NCBI RefSeq assembly: GCF_000374565.1
Contig: NZ_KB894689.1
Span: 62,001 to 126,000 of the forward strand
From: Siminovitchia fordii DSM 16014 = CIP 108821
Lineage (GTDB): Bacteria; Bacillota; Bacilli; Bacillales; Bacillaceae_C
Length of the DNA: 64,000 bases
Direction: 5' to 3'
Shown: in pieces, positions 44,794 through 53,363 of the stretch
Numbering within the stretch: the first letter of the stretch is position 1
Layout of the letters: every line of letters starts with the position of its first letter
Position numbers and translations under genes: made by a program
The notes under the pieces: generated by a model
Seen by the model: only the letters and a program-made list of their open reading frames with translations
Told to the model about the DNA's origin: nothing
Database searches by the model: none

Positions 44794-45714
44794 ATGCTAG
44801 GCATTACTCATTTACGCCATATCAGCTTGTTCACCCCTAATTTTGATGAGCAAGTTGCATTTTATGAAAACATATGGGGCTTGGATAAAGTGGATGCCCC
44901 CCAAGAAAAAGATACGTCTTATTTTCGAGGTGCAGGACCTGAGCATCATATTCTAAGTCTTCACAGAGGAGAAAAGACTGGACTGCATCATATCGCTTTT
45001 GGAATGGTGGATAAAAATGCGGTGGACCGGGCGGCGGAAATTCTCCAATCTAAAAACGTGTTAATCGTTGATCAACCGGGTTACTTCAATGAAGCAGGCG
45101 GCGGTTACGGACTTCGTTTCCTGGATCCTGAGAACCGTCTCATTGAGTTGTCTGCATGGGTTGAAGTACACACCTCCATCTGGAGTAAAAAGAATGTGGA
45201 CCCTGTTAAATTAAATCATGTTGTCATGAATACAAAAAATCTGGACATGATTGTGGAGTTTTATACGGACGTGCTTGGTTTTAGAGTTACGGATTGGAGT
45301 GAACATCAAATGTCATTTCTAAGATGTAACAAAAAACATCATTCGATTGCTTTTAACCAAGGGGAACATGCCTCTGTCAATCACATTGCATACGAACTTG
45401 ATTCGGTGAATGAGGTCATGAGAGGAATTGCCAATGTAAGGGAAGCTGGTCTAAAAGAATTATGGGGGCCGGGAAGACATGGTCCGGGAGATAATATTTT
45501 TTGCTATTTCCAAGATCCCGGTGGGTTTGTAATGGAGTATACCTGTTATCTTGAAACGATTGAAGATGAATCAGAGTGGCGGGCAAGGGTATGGAAACGT
45601 GTACCTCATCTTATGGACCAATGGGGCATAGCGGGTCCTCCAAGCCCTGAAGCACGGAAGGCGATGGGCGGTACACCGGATCCGGGATGGGTGACCACGA
45701 TCAATACAAATTAA
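44794..45714 (+). CDS. Type I extradiol ring-cleavage dioxygenase (catechol 2,3-dioxygenase-like)
   Basis: This is a 306-residue two-domain VOC dioxygenase. The Fe(II) ligands in the C-terminal domain are His142 (LNHVVM), His197 (VNHIAYEL) and Glu248 (FVMEYTCYLE). It would cleave a catechol next to the two hydroxyls using O2. AGGAGG precedes the start. The Rieske dioxygenase and cis-diol dehydrogenase downstream can supply the catechol, and the alpha/beta hydrolase at 40753 could process the ring-fission product. The catechol structure is unknown. Confidence 0.85.
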   Translation: MLGITHLRHISLFTPNFDEQVAFYENIWGLDKVDAPQEKDTSYFRGAGPEHHILSLHRGEKTGLHHIAFGMVDKNAVDRAAEILQSKNVLIVDQPGYFNEAGGGYGLRFLDPENRLIELSAWVEVHTSIWSKKNVDPVKLNHVVMNTKNLDMIVEFYTDVLGFRVTDWSEHQMSFLRCNKKHHSIAFNQGEHASVNHIAYELDSVNEVMRGIANVREAGLKELWGPGRHGPGDNIFCYFQDPGGFVMEYTCYLETIEDESEWRARVWKRVPHLMDQWGIAGPPSPEARKAMGGTPDPGWVTTINTN

Positions 45715-45823
45715 GTGATTTCATTCAAAGCGTTTTTTGAAGAATAAAAAGCAAGAGGCTTTCTCAATAATTGTCTTCTTGCTTATTTCTTCCATAGGAT
45801 CCCCAAGGAAGGAGAAAGAACAA

Positions 45824-46615
45824 ATGGATCTGGGTCTTAAAGGCAAAGTGGCCGTAATCATGGGTGGCACATCAGGGGTAGGTTTGAAGACGGCGGAAAC
45901 ATTCCTGCAGGAAGGCGCCAAAGTTGCCATTTGCGGCCGCAGTAAAGAGCGGATAGAGAAAGCGAGCAACCAGTTATTGTCATTCGGAAATAAAGGAGAT
46001 ATTTTTACCGGGCAGTGCGATGTTACATCGAAGGAAGATGTCGATACATTTATAAATGGTGCAGCAAAGTATTTCGGAGGCATCGATATTTTGGTGAATG
46101 CAGCGGGTCAAAGCGTTATGGGATACTTCTTCGATATCACAGATGAGCAGTGGCAAGAGCAAATTCAATTGAAATATTTTGCCATCATTTACGCCGTTCG
46201 TGCGGTACACCCTCATTTAGTCATGAGAGGGGGAGGTAGGATCATTAATATCAATGCGACACTTGCGAAAGAGCCGGAGCGGCACATGGTAGCAACAGCT
46301 GCTACACGTGCTGGACTTTTGAACTTAAGTAAAACATTATCTCAGGAACTTGCTGAGAATAATATCTTGGTAAATTCCGTCAGTCTTGGGCTCATTAGGA
46401 CTGATCAATGGGAGAGAAGACGATTAAAAAATGCACCGGAGCAAGAGCCGGAAGAATACTATGCAGAATTGGCAAAGAAACGGAATATCCCGCTTGGACG
46501 GGTCGGAGAAGCGGAAGAAGTGGCTGATGTGATTGTTTTCCTTGCTTCTGATAAAGCGAGTTATGTCGCAGGTTCGACGATTGAAACGGCAGGAGCACTT
46601 GGGAAAGCACTTTAA
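45824..46615 (+). CDS. SDR family protein with degenerate catalytic residues
   Basis: This is a 263-residue SDR fold. The nucleotide loop GGTSGVG (near 14-20) and NAAG are present, but where classical SDRs have Ser, Tyr and Lys the sequence reads NATLAKEPERHMVATAATRAG, so Tyr is replaced by Thr, Lys by Arg and the Ser by Ala or Thr. It may lack ordinary oxidoreductase activity or use a different mechanism. AAGGAAGGAG precedes ATG 45824; the frame is open upstream without a site. It is in the dioxygenase operon, and its end is about 30 bases from the ThDP enzyme start. Confidence 0.75.
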   Translation: MDLGLKGKVAVIMGGTSGVGLKTAETFLQEGAKVAICGRSKERIEKASNQLLSFGNKGDIFTGQCDVTSKEDVDTFINGAAKYFGGIDILVNAAGQSVMGYFFDITDEQWQEQIQLKYFAIIYAVRAVHPHLVMRGGGRIININATLAKEPERHMVATAATRAGLLNLSKTLSQELAENNILVNSVSLGLIRTDQWERRRLKNAPEQEPEEYYAELAKKRNIPLGRVGEAEEVADVIVFLASDKASYVAGSTIETAGALGKAL

Positions 46616-46643
46616 ATATATTGGATCGAGGGTTGGATGTGTA

Positions 46644-48329
46644 ATGGAAACGAAACAACATGTGGAATATACAGTTGCAGATGCAGTTGTTAAAGAGCTG
46701 GTAAATGCTGGTGTTGAAGTCGCTTTTGGCATAGTGAGCATTCATAATATGCCTATTTATGACGCAATACTCAGAGATGGGAACATCCAGCTTATTTGTT
46801 CAAGGGGAGAAAGCGGAGCTGTCAATATGGCCGACGGTTATGCACGGGCGACAGGAAAGTTGGGGGTCGTCATCACCAGTACCGGTACCGGAGCAGGAAA
46901 TGCTGCCGGTTCACTGGTCGAAGCCTGGGCTGCAGGAGTACCGGTGCTTCATCTGACAGGTGAGGTGGCATCTCCGTATCTTGGGACAGGAAAAGGATAC
47001 ATACATGAATGTAAAGACCAATTGTCGATGATGAACGGAGCTTGCAAGAACGCGGTTCGGTTGAGACAGCCTGAACAGGCATCCTCTTTGATGAAAAAGT
47101 CGATTCAAGAGGCTTTGGCAGCGCCTGCCGGCCCGGTATCTCTTGAAATACCTATAGACTTTCAATCTGCCATCATTGAAGATGTAACTCTTGAAGAAAT
47201 AAAAGTTGAAAGTTTACCAGACACAAAACCGATTATTCCTGAGAAAGTTGCTGCGGTATTGGCTAAATCGAAAAGACCGGTCATTTGGGCAGGAAACGGT
47301 GTCAATGCTTCGGGAGCTTCGAAGCAACTTCGAAGACTGGCTGAACTGATTGGAGCTGCCGTTATTACAAGTCAATCAGGTAAAGGTTCCATCCCTGAAG
47401 ATCATGAACAATGTATTGGACACTTTGCTGCTTATGAATCAACAAAAACATTTATGGAAAAAGCGGATTTACTCATCAGTGTCGGGGTCAGATTCAGAGG
47501 CAATGAAACTTCAAATTGGAAAGTGCCTGTACCCAAAGAACATATTTCAATAGATGCAGACTGGTTAGCGGTGAACAGGAATTATCATGCGACCATCGGA
47601 TTGGTTGGAGATGCGAAAGAAATTTTAAGCAGCATGGTTGATATGCTGGAAAGACAAGCATTAGAGCCAAAGTCTTCCTATCTGGAAGAAGTCCGCCAGT
47701 TAAGAGATGAAGTCCGGACCCAACTACGGGAGACACTTGGACCTTATGAAATATTTTTGGATGGAATGAAGGAAGTGCTGCCTCGTGACACTATCTTGGT
47801 CCGGGACGTAACGGTTCAGGCGAATGTTTGGGGCAGCCGGTTATATGAAATCTATGAACCAGGCACTTCGATCCATGCTTCCGGAGGAGGAATCGGACAG
47901 GGGCTTCCCACGGCTATCGGAGCACAAATTGGCTGTAAAGATAAAACGGTCGTACTAATGGCAGGCGATGGAGGATTTATGGTCAATGCAGGGGAAATGG
48001 TGACAGCAGCCGAAGAAAAGCTTCCGTTGATCATCATTTTATTCGATGATTCAGGGTACGGTGTTCTTCGCAACATACAAGATGCGGCATATGGACGCCA
48101 GGTGGCGGTAGATTTATTAAGCCCTGATTTTGTAAAAATGGCTGAGGCTATGCACTTTGATGCAGTGCGGATTCATTCAGCAGATGAGTTTGTGGAAGAA
48201 CTGAAAAAATCCTTGGACAATCGTAAACCTTCAATGATTGTTGTAGATATGGATAAGGTTGGACCTATGGCAAAGCCTTTTGGAGGGCCTCCAGGAGCAG
48301 CAGAGGCATTTAAACCGAAAAAATTATAA
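46644..48329 (+). CDS. Thiamin-diphosphate-dependent enzyme, acetolactate synthase/benzoylformate decarboxylase-like
   Basis: This is a 561-residue three-domain ThDP enzyme. The cofactor-activating Glu56 is in SRGESGAVNMADGYAR; the ThDP/Mg motif GDGGFMVNAGEM lies near 440. The region normally GYPGG is VSIHNMPIYDAI with a His, unlike acetolactate synthase. It decarboxylates or carboligates a 2-oxo acid. It is followed 15 bases later by an aldehyde dehydrogenase, suggesting 2-oxo acid to aldehyde to acid. ATG 46644 is chosen by homology; its ribosome-binding site (GGAT/GAGGG) is weak. Confidence 0.78.
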   Translation: METKQHVEYTVADAVVKELVNAGVEVAFGIVSIHNMPIYDAILRDGNIQLICSRGESGAVNMADGYARATGKLGVVITSTGTGAGNAAGSLVEAWAAGVPVLHLTGEVASPYLGTGKGYIHECKDQLSMMNGACKNAVRLRQPEQASSLMKKSIQEALAAPAGPVSLEIPIDFQSAIIEDVTLEEIKVESLPDTKPIIPEKVAAVLAKSKRPVIWAGNGVNASGASKQLRRLAELIGAAVITSQSGKGSIPEDHEQCIGHFAAYESTKTFMEKADLLISVGVRFRGNETSNWKVPVPKEHISIDADWLAVNRNYHATIGLVGDAKEILSSMVDMLERQALEPKSSYLEEVRQLRDEVRTQLRETLGPYEIFLDGMKEVLPRDTILVRDVTVQANVWGSRLYEIYEPGTSIHASGGGIGQGLPTAIGAQIGCKDKTVVLMAGDGGFMVNAGEMVTAAEEKLPLIIILFDDSGYGVLRNIQDAAYGRQVAVDLLSPDFVKMAEAMHFDAVRIHSADEFVEELKKSLDNRKPSMIVVDMDKVGPMAKPFGGPPGAAEAFKPKKL

Positions 48330-48344
48330 CGAGGAGGCAAGAGC

Positions 48345-49790
48345 ATGATTGAAACTTACCCGTATACATCAGGAAAATGCTTGATAAATGGGGAATGGAG
48401 AGAAATAGAAAAAACGGCAAAGGTCATTAATCCTGCCCATACAAATGAAGTAGTCGGCGAGGTCGCTTTGTGTTCTCCTGAATTGGTCAGTGAGGCGATC
48501 GATTCTGCGGCAGCGGCGTTCAAGGGATGGTCCCGTTCAAACATACACGATCGGGCAGCCCGGATGAATGAAGCAGCTGGAGAGTTGGAGCGAATCATAG
48601 AAGAAAGCGTTTCCCTGCTTGTCAGAGAAAATGGGAAAGCATTGGTTGAGGCCAAAATTGATTTGCTCAGATGTGTGGACGTGATGAGAGGGTCGGCACA
48701 GGAGTTACTTGAATGGTGGGAACCGGAAAAATACACTGGTAAACAAAATGTTCAGGTCAGAAGAAGGCCAAAGGGAGTAACAGCGGTTGTCACTCCGTGG
48801 AATTCACCAATGATCTTAACTTTTAAACGGGTAATCCCTGCCGTACTTACAGGCAATACAGTTATCGTGAAGCCTGCAACAAACTGCCCACTGACCATCA
48901 TGAGTTTTCTGAAAGTAGTGGCCTCTTATTTTCCGGCGGGTGTCATAAACATTGTGACAGGTTCTGGAAGGGTGATCGGGGACATTCTTTGTTCTGATTC
49001 CCGTGTAAGAACTGTGGCATTTGTTGGAAGCACTGAAACCGGAAAAGATATTATGCGGAAGTCGTCCAGTACTCTTCAAAAATTATACATGGAGTTGGGA
49101 GGCAACGATCCAGCTATTGTTTTTGAGGATGCCAATCTTGATAAAGAAGCAATTGAGCGCCTGAAAATGGGGGTTTTACGTGCAGCCGGACAAGTCTGTT
49201 CCGCTGTTAAAAGGATTTATGTCCATGAATCCCGCTATGATGAGCTTGTGGAGAAAATGACGAAAGCTTTTGAAAGAGTGGTCGTAGGCGATGGTATCCA
49301 GCCTGAGGTAACGATGGGTCCATTAAATAACGAAGCACAATTCAACTACGTCACTGAACTGCTTGAAAGAACCTCCCAGTCAGGTGCGAATGTTGTAACA
49401 GCAGGAATTCAGTTGGATCCGGATACATGGAATCAGGGTTATTTCATGCTCCCTTCTATCGTAACCGGAGTTCAACAGGATAGTGAAATCGTTCAAGCGG
49501 AGCAGTTCGGTCCTGTCATCCCGATATTGCCATTTTCCACTGTTGATGAAGCGGTAGAAATGGCTAATGACAGCAGATTCGGGCTCAGAGCTTCTGTCTG
49601 GACGGAAAATGAAGAAACAGCAATCGAAGTGGCTGATCGACTTGAGGCAGGGGCAGTCTTCCACAATAACCACACTATTTTTAAAGACTTGAATCTTGAT
49701 TTTCCTGGGTTAAAAGAAAGTGGCCTCTCCCGTGAAACAAGACATGGCAGCCTTGAACTATTCGCGGATTCATATGGGTTTGCTGATTAG
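48345..49790 (+). CDS. NAD(P)-dependent aldehyde dehydrogenase
   Basis: This is a 481-residue ALDH with oxyanion Asn in TPWNSPM (near 153), base Glu250 (MELGGND) and nucleophile Cys285 (GQVCSAVKR). The sequence around the Cys is closest to the succinate-semialdehyde/benzaldehyde dehydrogenase group. GAGGAGG precedes the start. It sits 15 bases after the ThDP enzyme gene and 15 bases before the aspartate-dehydrogenase-like gene, so it is in the same operon and probably oxidises the aldehyde released by the ThDP enzyme. Confidence 0.82.
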   Translation: MIETYPYTSGKCLINGEWREIEKTAKVINPAHTNEVVGEVALCSPELVSEAIDSAAAAFKGWSRSNIHDRAARMNEAAGELERIIEESVSLLVRENGKALVEAKIDLLRCVDVMRGSAQELLEWWEPEKYTGKQNVQVRRRPKGVTAVVTPWNSPMILTFKRVIPAVLTGNTVIVKPATNCPLTIMSFLKVVASYFPAGVINIVTGSGRVIGDILCSDSRVRTVAFVGSTETGKDIMRKSSSTLQKLYMELGGNDPAIVFEDANLDKEAIERLKMGVLRAAGQVCSAVKRIYVHESRYDELVEKMTKAFERVVVGDGIQPEVTMGPLNNEAQFNYVTELLERTSQSGANVVTAGIQLDPDTWNQGYFMLPSIVTGVQQDSEIVQAEQFGPVIPILPFSTVDEAVEMANDSRFGLRASVWTENEETAIEVADRLEAGAVFHNNHTIFKDLNLDFPGLKESGLSRETRHGSLELFADSYGFAD

Positions 49791-49805
49791 GAAGGATGGA
49801 ATTAC

Positions 49806-50591
49806 ATGAAATTGGGTTTGATCGGATGCGGAAATATAGGTGAATTTCTTTTGCAGGCAATCAATATTGATGGACTTTTGTCGGAAGGGGAAATCATTTC
49901 CGTATTTTCCCGACGGGAAGAAGTCGCAGCCAGGATTGCACAGAAGTTCGATGCAAAGTCCTATGGGGATATCGATTCATTTCTCAATTCTGGAATAGAT
50001 ACGGTCATTGAAGCGGCAACAGTCGAAGCCGCCCAAGAATATGGATTGAAAGTGCTTGAGAACGGCTTGGATTTAATATTAAGCAGCATCGGGGCAATGG
50101 CTGATGGAGAGTACGTTGAAAAGGTCCAAAAAGTTTGCCGAAGTAAAAATGTAACGATATCCCTTCCTTCTGGTGCGGTTGGCGGATTGGATATACTCAA
50201 ATCTGCAAAAGCGATGGATGGCCTTGATTCAGTTTCCATCACTACGAGGAAGCCTCCAACCGCTTTGCCGGCAGACCAGACTTTGGAAGAAGAAAGAATC
50301 CTCTTTGAAGGGCCGGCAAGCGAAGCGATAAAAAAGTTTCCCAGAAATATCAATGTGGCGATTGTTCTCTCTTTAGCCGGACTGGGCCCGGATAAGACCA
50401 GCGTGAAAATTATCGCTGACCCGAATGTATCCAAAAACATACATTTGATTGAAGCGGCGGGATCTTTCGGAACCTTAAAGCTTGAAATCGAAAACAATCC
50501 GATGCCAAACAATCCAAAAACAAGCTTTTTGGCTGCCTTAAGTGTACTTGCCGCACTTCAAAATAAGGGTCAAAGTGTTCAGGTCGGATGA
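49806..50591 (+). CDS. L-aspartate dehydrogenase-like protein (NadX family)
   Basis: This is a 261-residue NAD(P)-binding protein. The Rossmann motif is GLIGCGNIGEFLL (near 4-16), and the aspartate dehydrogenase C-terminal domain includes TTRKPPTALPADQT and IEAAGSFGTLKLEIENNPMPNNPKTS with the family's His/Asn region. Known members deaminate L-aspartate for NAD synthesis, but no nadA or nadC is near. Within this operon it may act on an imino or keto acid of the pathway. AAGGATGGAA precedes the ATG. Confidence 0.7.
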   Translation: MKLGLIGCGNIGEFLLQAINIDGLLSEGEIISVFSRREEVAARIAQKFDAKSYGDIDSFLNSGIDTVIEAATVEAAQEYGLKVLENGLDLILSSIGAMADGEYVEKVQKVCRSKNVTISLPSGAVGGLDILKSAKAMDGLDSVSITTRKPPTALPADQTLEEERILFEGPASEAIKKFPRNINVAIVLSLAGLGPDKTSVKIIADPNVSKNIHLIEAAGSFGTLKLEIENNPMPNNPKTSFLAALSVLAALQNKGQSVQVG

Positions 50592-50615
50592 TAAAGAGCA
50601 GGGAGGATATAAACA

Positions 50616-51917
50616 ATGATTAAAACGGAAAAAAATTTAGAAGAGAAGTCAAAAGGCCAGATCATCGACCATTTGAAGCAAACTGTGCTCCCGGAGGAAG
50701 GGATCATTCCTGCTTATATCCTGGGAGATGAAGATGTTTATAATTTGGAACATGAAAAAGTATTTTTAAAAACATGGGTGTTTGTGGGCCACGAATCCGA
50801 GATTCCAAAGAAAAATGATTTTATAACTCGTGAACTAGCCGGTTATTCTATTATCATTACCCGAAGTGGGGAAGATGAAATCAATGCTTTTTATAATATG
50901 TGCACTCACAGGGGTATGAAGCTATGCCGTGCAGACAGGGGAAATAAACGTACTTTCCAATGTCCATATCACGGTTTCAACTTCAAGAATACCGGTGAAT
51001 GTATTGGTGTCCCTTTACAAAAGGATATTTACGGCGAAGATTTTGATCGTTCAAACATGGGACTTAATCAAGTGAGGATAGAATCTTATAAGGGCCTTCT
51101 GTTTGCAACATGGAACGAAGAAGCCGAGTCTTTGGACGACTTTCTGGGCGAATTCAAATGGTACATCGATTTGCTTGTAGGGCGCGCAGAAATGGAAGTC
51201 ATCGGAGAGCCACAACGTTTTATTGTTAATGCCAATTGGAAAGTAGGTTCCGATAACTTTGTCGGTGATTCTTATCATACGATGGTAACACATGGATCAA
51301 TTGCAAAACTCGGGATGGTTCCAAGCGCAACTTACTCCAAGCAAGGATACCAGATCTATACTGACAATGGACATGGATTAAATTTGGGATTACCCAACCC
51401 TGTTTTCGCTTTTCCTGAAGAACTTAAAGAAGAATTTAAGTCAAACTTGACGGAAGAGCAGTTTGAAATATTAAGCAATATGAAAAATATGATTGGTAAT
51501 ATATTTCCAAATCTATCTTTCTTGATTTCACATACCGAAATAAAAGGTCAGCCGATTTCCAATACTTCTGTAAGAATGTGGAGACCGATCGGAGTGAATA
51601 AAATGGAAGTAACGGCATGGATGCTAGTTGAAAAAAATGCTCCACAAGAATGGAAAGACCGTTCAAGAGATGCATTTATCCTGACATTCAGTCCTTCCGG
51701 TATTTTTGAACAGGATGATACAGAGGTTTTCACAGATATCACATTGACAGCCTCTGGAAAAATGCCTTTTCAAAAGAACTTTAACTATAACTATACCATG
51801 GGCCTTCATCGTGAACCGGTGGACTTTGTAGGTCCTGGTGTGGCATACGGTGATAAATTTTCTGAAGCGAACCAGCGTAATTTCTACAAATATTGGTTGG
51901 AGCTGATGACCGAATAA
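50616..51917 (+). CDS. Aromatic ring-hydroxylating dioxygenase, alpha (Rieske) subunit
   Basis: This is a 433-residue oxygenase subunit. The Rieske [2Fe-2S] ligands are Cys96, His98, Cys116 and His119 (CTHRGMKLC...CPYHG). Mononuclear iron ligands His221 and His226 are in DNFVGDSYHTMVTHGS, with Asp218 or Asp213 as the inter-subunit bridge. It adds both atoms of O2 to an aromatic ring to give a cis-dihydrodiol. GGGAGG precedes the ATG. The beta subunit and a cis-diol dehydrogenase follow. No dedicated reductase gene is present. Confidence 0.9.
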   Translation: MIKTEKNLEEKSKGQIIDHLKQTVLPEEGIIPAYILGDEDVYNLEHEKVFLKTWVFVGHESEIPKKNDFITRELAGYSIIITRSGEDEINAFYNMCTHRGMKLCRADRGNKRTFQCPYHGFNFKNTGECIGVPLQKDIYGEDFDRSNMGLNQVRIESYKGLLFATWNEEAESLDDFLGEFKWYIDLLVGRAEMEVIGEPQRFIVNANWKVGSDNFVGDSYHTMVTHGSIAKLGMVPSATYSKQGYQIYTDNGHGLNLGLPNPVFAFPEELKEEFKSNLTEEQFEILSNMKNMIGNIFPNLSFLISHTEIKGQPISNTSVRMWRPIGVNKMEVTAWMLVEKNAPQEWKDRSRDAFILTFSPSGIFEQDDTEVFTDITLTASGKMPFQKNFNYNYTMGLHREPVDFVGPGVAYGDKFSEANQRNFYKYWLELMTE

Positions 51918-51943
51918 TAAAGTGATTAGAAAGGGGAAGGGAC

Positions 51944-52453
51944 ATGGATTTGGAGAGGTTGTTGGCAAATGCCGAGTTTGAACAGTGGCTGTATCACGAA
52001 GCGGCTTTACTAGACAACATAGAATTTGATGAATGGTTTGATTTGATGCATGCCAACCTTCTTTATCGGATGCCTGTCAGGGTAAATAAGGAGGGGACTG
52101 AGCGACCTGACTATTCAACAGAAATGTTCGCCTTTAATGATGATATTGAATTACTGAAACTCAGAGTAGACAGATTGAAAACGGATTATGCCTGGGCGGA
52201 GATTCCGCCTTCCAGAACCCGCCGTTTTGTCAGCAATGTTCGGGTGGATGAGTATAAAAAAGAGCAAAGAGCCAAAGTGAGAAGTTATTTGCTCATATAT
52301 AGAAGCAGAAGCACGGACATTCACCATGATTTGATTTCCGGCGAAAGAATTGATGAGTTCTTATATGAAGATGGACAGTGGAAATTATCGAAACGTGATT
52401 TCATTGTTGATCAGTCGACAATTAATACTAGGAATCTGGCAATCTTTGTCTAA
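51944..52453 (+). CDS. Aromatic ring-hydroxylating dioxygenase, beta subunit
   Basis: This is a 169-residue SnoaL/NTF2-fold small subunit of the typical length. Conserved family features include EAALLDNIEFDEWFDLM near the start, TRRFVSNVRVDE and the late LISGERIDEFLYEDGQWKLSKRDFIVDQS. It has a structural role in the alpha3beta3 dioxygenase. GGGGAAGGG precedes the ATG, 27 bases after the alpha gene. Confidence 0.87.
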   Translation: MDLERLLANAEFEQWLYHEAALLDNIEFDEWFDLMHANLLYRMPVRVNKEGTERPDYSTEMFAFNDDIELLKLRVDRLKTDYAWAEIPPSRTRRFVSNVRVDEYKKEQRAKVRSYLLIYRSRSTDIHHDLISGERIDEFLYEDGQWKLSKRDFIVDQSTINTRNLAIFV

Positions 52454-52490
52454 TGGTTGGATCAATACAGTCAAACTAAAAGTCATGAAA

Positions 52491-52518
52491 GGAGCTTCAT
52501 CTTAGAAGTTGAAGCTCC
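52491..52518 (+). other. Perfect hairpin between dioxygenase beta and diol dehydrogenase genes
   Basis: GGAGCTTCA (52491-52499) pairs with TGAAGCTCC (52510-52518) without a T-run after it, so it is more likely an mRNA processing or stability element than a terminator. Confidence 0.45.
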
Positions 52519-52538
52519 AAGTGCGAAAGAGGTTATCG

Positions 52539-53330
52539 ATGATGGGAACAGCTTTACAGGATAAGGTGGTCATTGTTACAGGAGGAACATCTGGTATAGG
52601 AGAGGCGGTTGTGCGCCGGTTCATCCAGGAAGGAGCAAAGGTTGGTATTATCGGCCGATCTAAAGACAAGCTGGATAGATTGTCTGAAGAATTAGGGAAC
52701 AGCTTGCTCGCGGTTCAAGGGGATGTAAGTCAATACGAGGATAATGAGAAAGTAGTTCAGGCAACCGTAGAGAAATTCGGTAAACTGGATGTTTTCATCG
52801 CAAATGCAGGGGTATTTGATGGTTTTGCAAAGTTTATAGATGTTGAACATGAGTCGGTGTCAGAAGCATACGATTATCTCTTTAATATCAATGTCAAAGG
52901 ATCGTTTCTTGGAGCAAAGGCCTCGGTCAATGAATTATTGAAAACCAAAGGCAGCATCATCTTTACTGTTTCAGGGGCAAGCTTCTACCCTGATGGTGGC
53001 GGCGTTTGGTATACGGCAAGCAAGCATGCACAAATCGGTTTGCTGCGACAGCTTGCATTCGAACTGGCTCCAGATGTTCGTGTCAATGCAGTGGCTCCTG
53101 GAGGGACATTAACAGCACTCTCTGTCATTCCTCCATTACAGCCGTACGTAAAATTGATAGATAATGAGACTAAGGCAAAAAACATAAGGAAACGAAACCC
53201 TCTTCAAATAGCCATGTCATCTGAAGATCACGTTGGAGCCTATGTCCTTCTGGCTTCGGATGAATCAAGGGCTATCACTGGGGAAATCATTTCCAGTGAT
53301 GGAGGATTGTCAGTCCGTGGACTGGGTTAA
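52539..53330 (+). CDS. cis-Dihydrodiol dehydrogenase (BphB/TodD-like SDR)
   Basis: This is a 263-residue SDR with GGTSGIG (near 15-21), NAG, Ser in TVSGASFYPDGGGVWYTASKH and the catalytic Tyr-x3-Lys in YTASK. The FYPDGGGxxYTASKH plus LAPDVRVNAVAPGGT block is characteristic of cis-dihydrobiphenyldiol and related dehydrogenases. It rearomatises the dioxygenase product to a catechol with NAD+. GAGG precedes ATG 52539; ATG 52542 is equally possible. Confidence 0.85.
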   Translation: MMGTALQDKVVIVTGGTSGIGEAVVRRFIQEGAKVGIIGRSKDKLDRLSEELGNSLLAVQGDVSQYEDNEKVVQATVEKFGKLDVFIANAGVFDGFAKFIDVEHESVSEAYDYLFNINVKGSFLGAKASVNELLKTKGSIIFTVSGASFYPDGGGVWYTASKHAQIGLLRQLAFELAPDVRVNAVAPGGTLTALSVIPPLQPYVKLIDNETKAKNIRKRNPLQIAMSSEDHVGAYVLLASDESRAITGEIISSDGGLSVRGLG

Positions 53331-53363
53331 TTGAAGTTTCCTTGAAAAGGAGTAAAATTCCGC

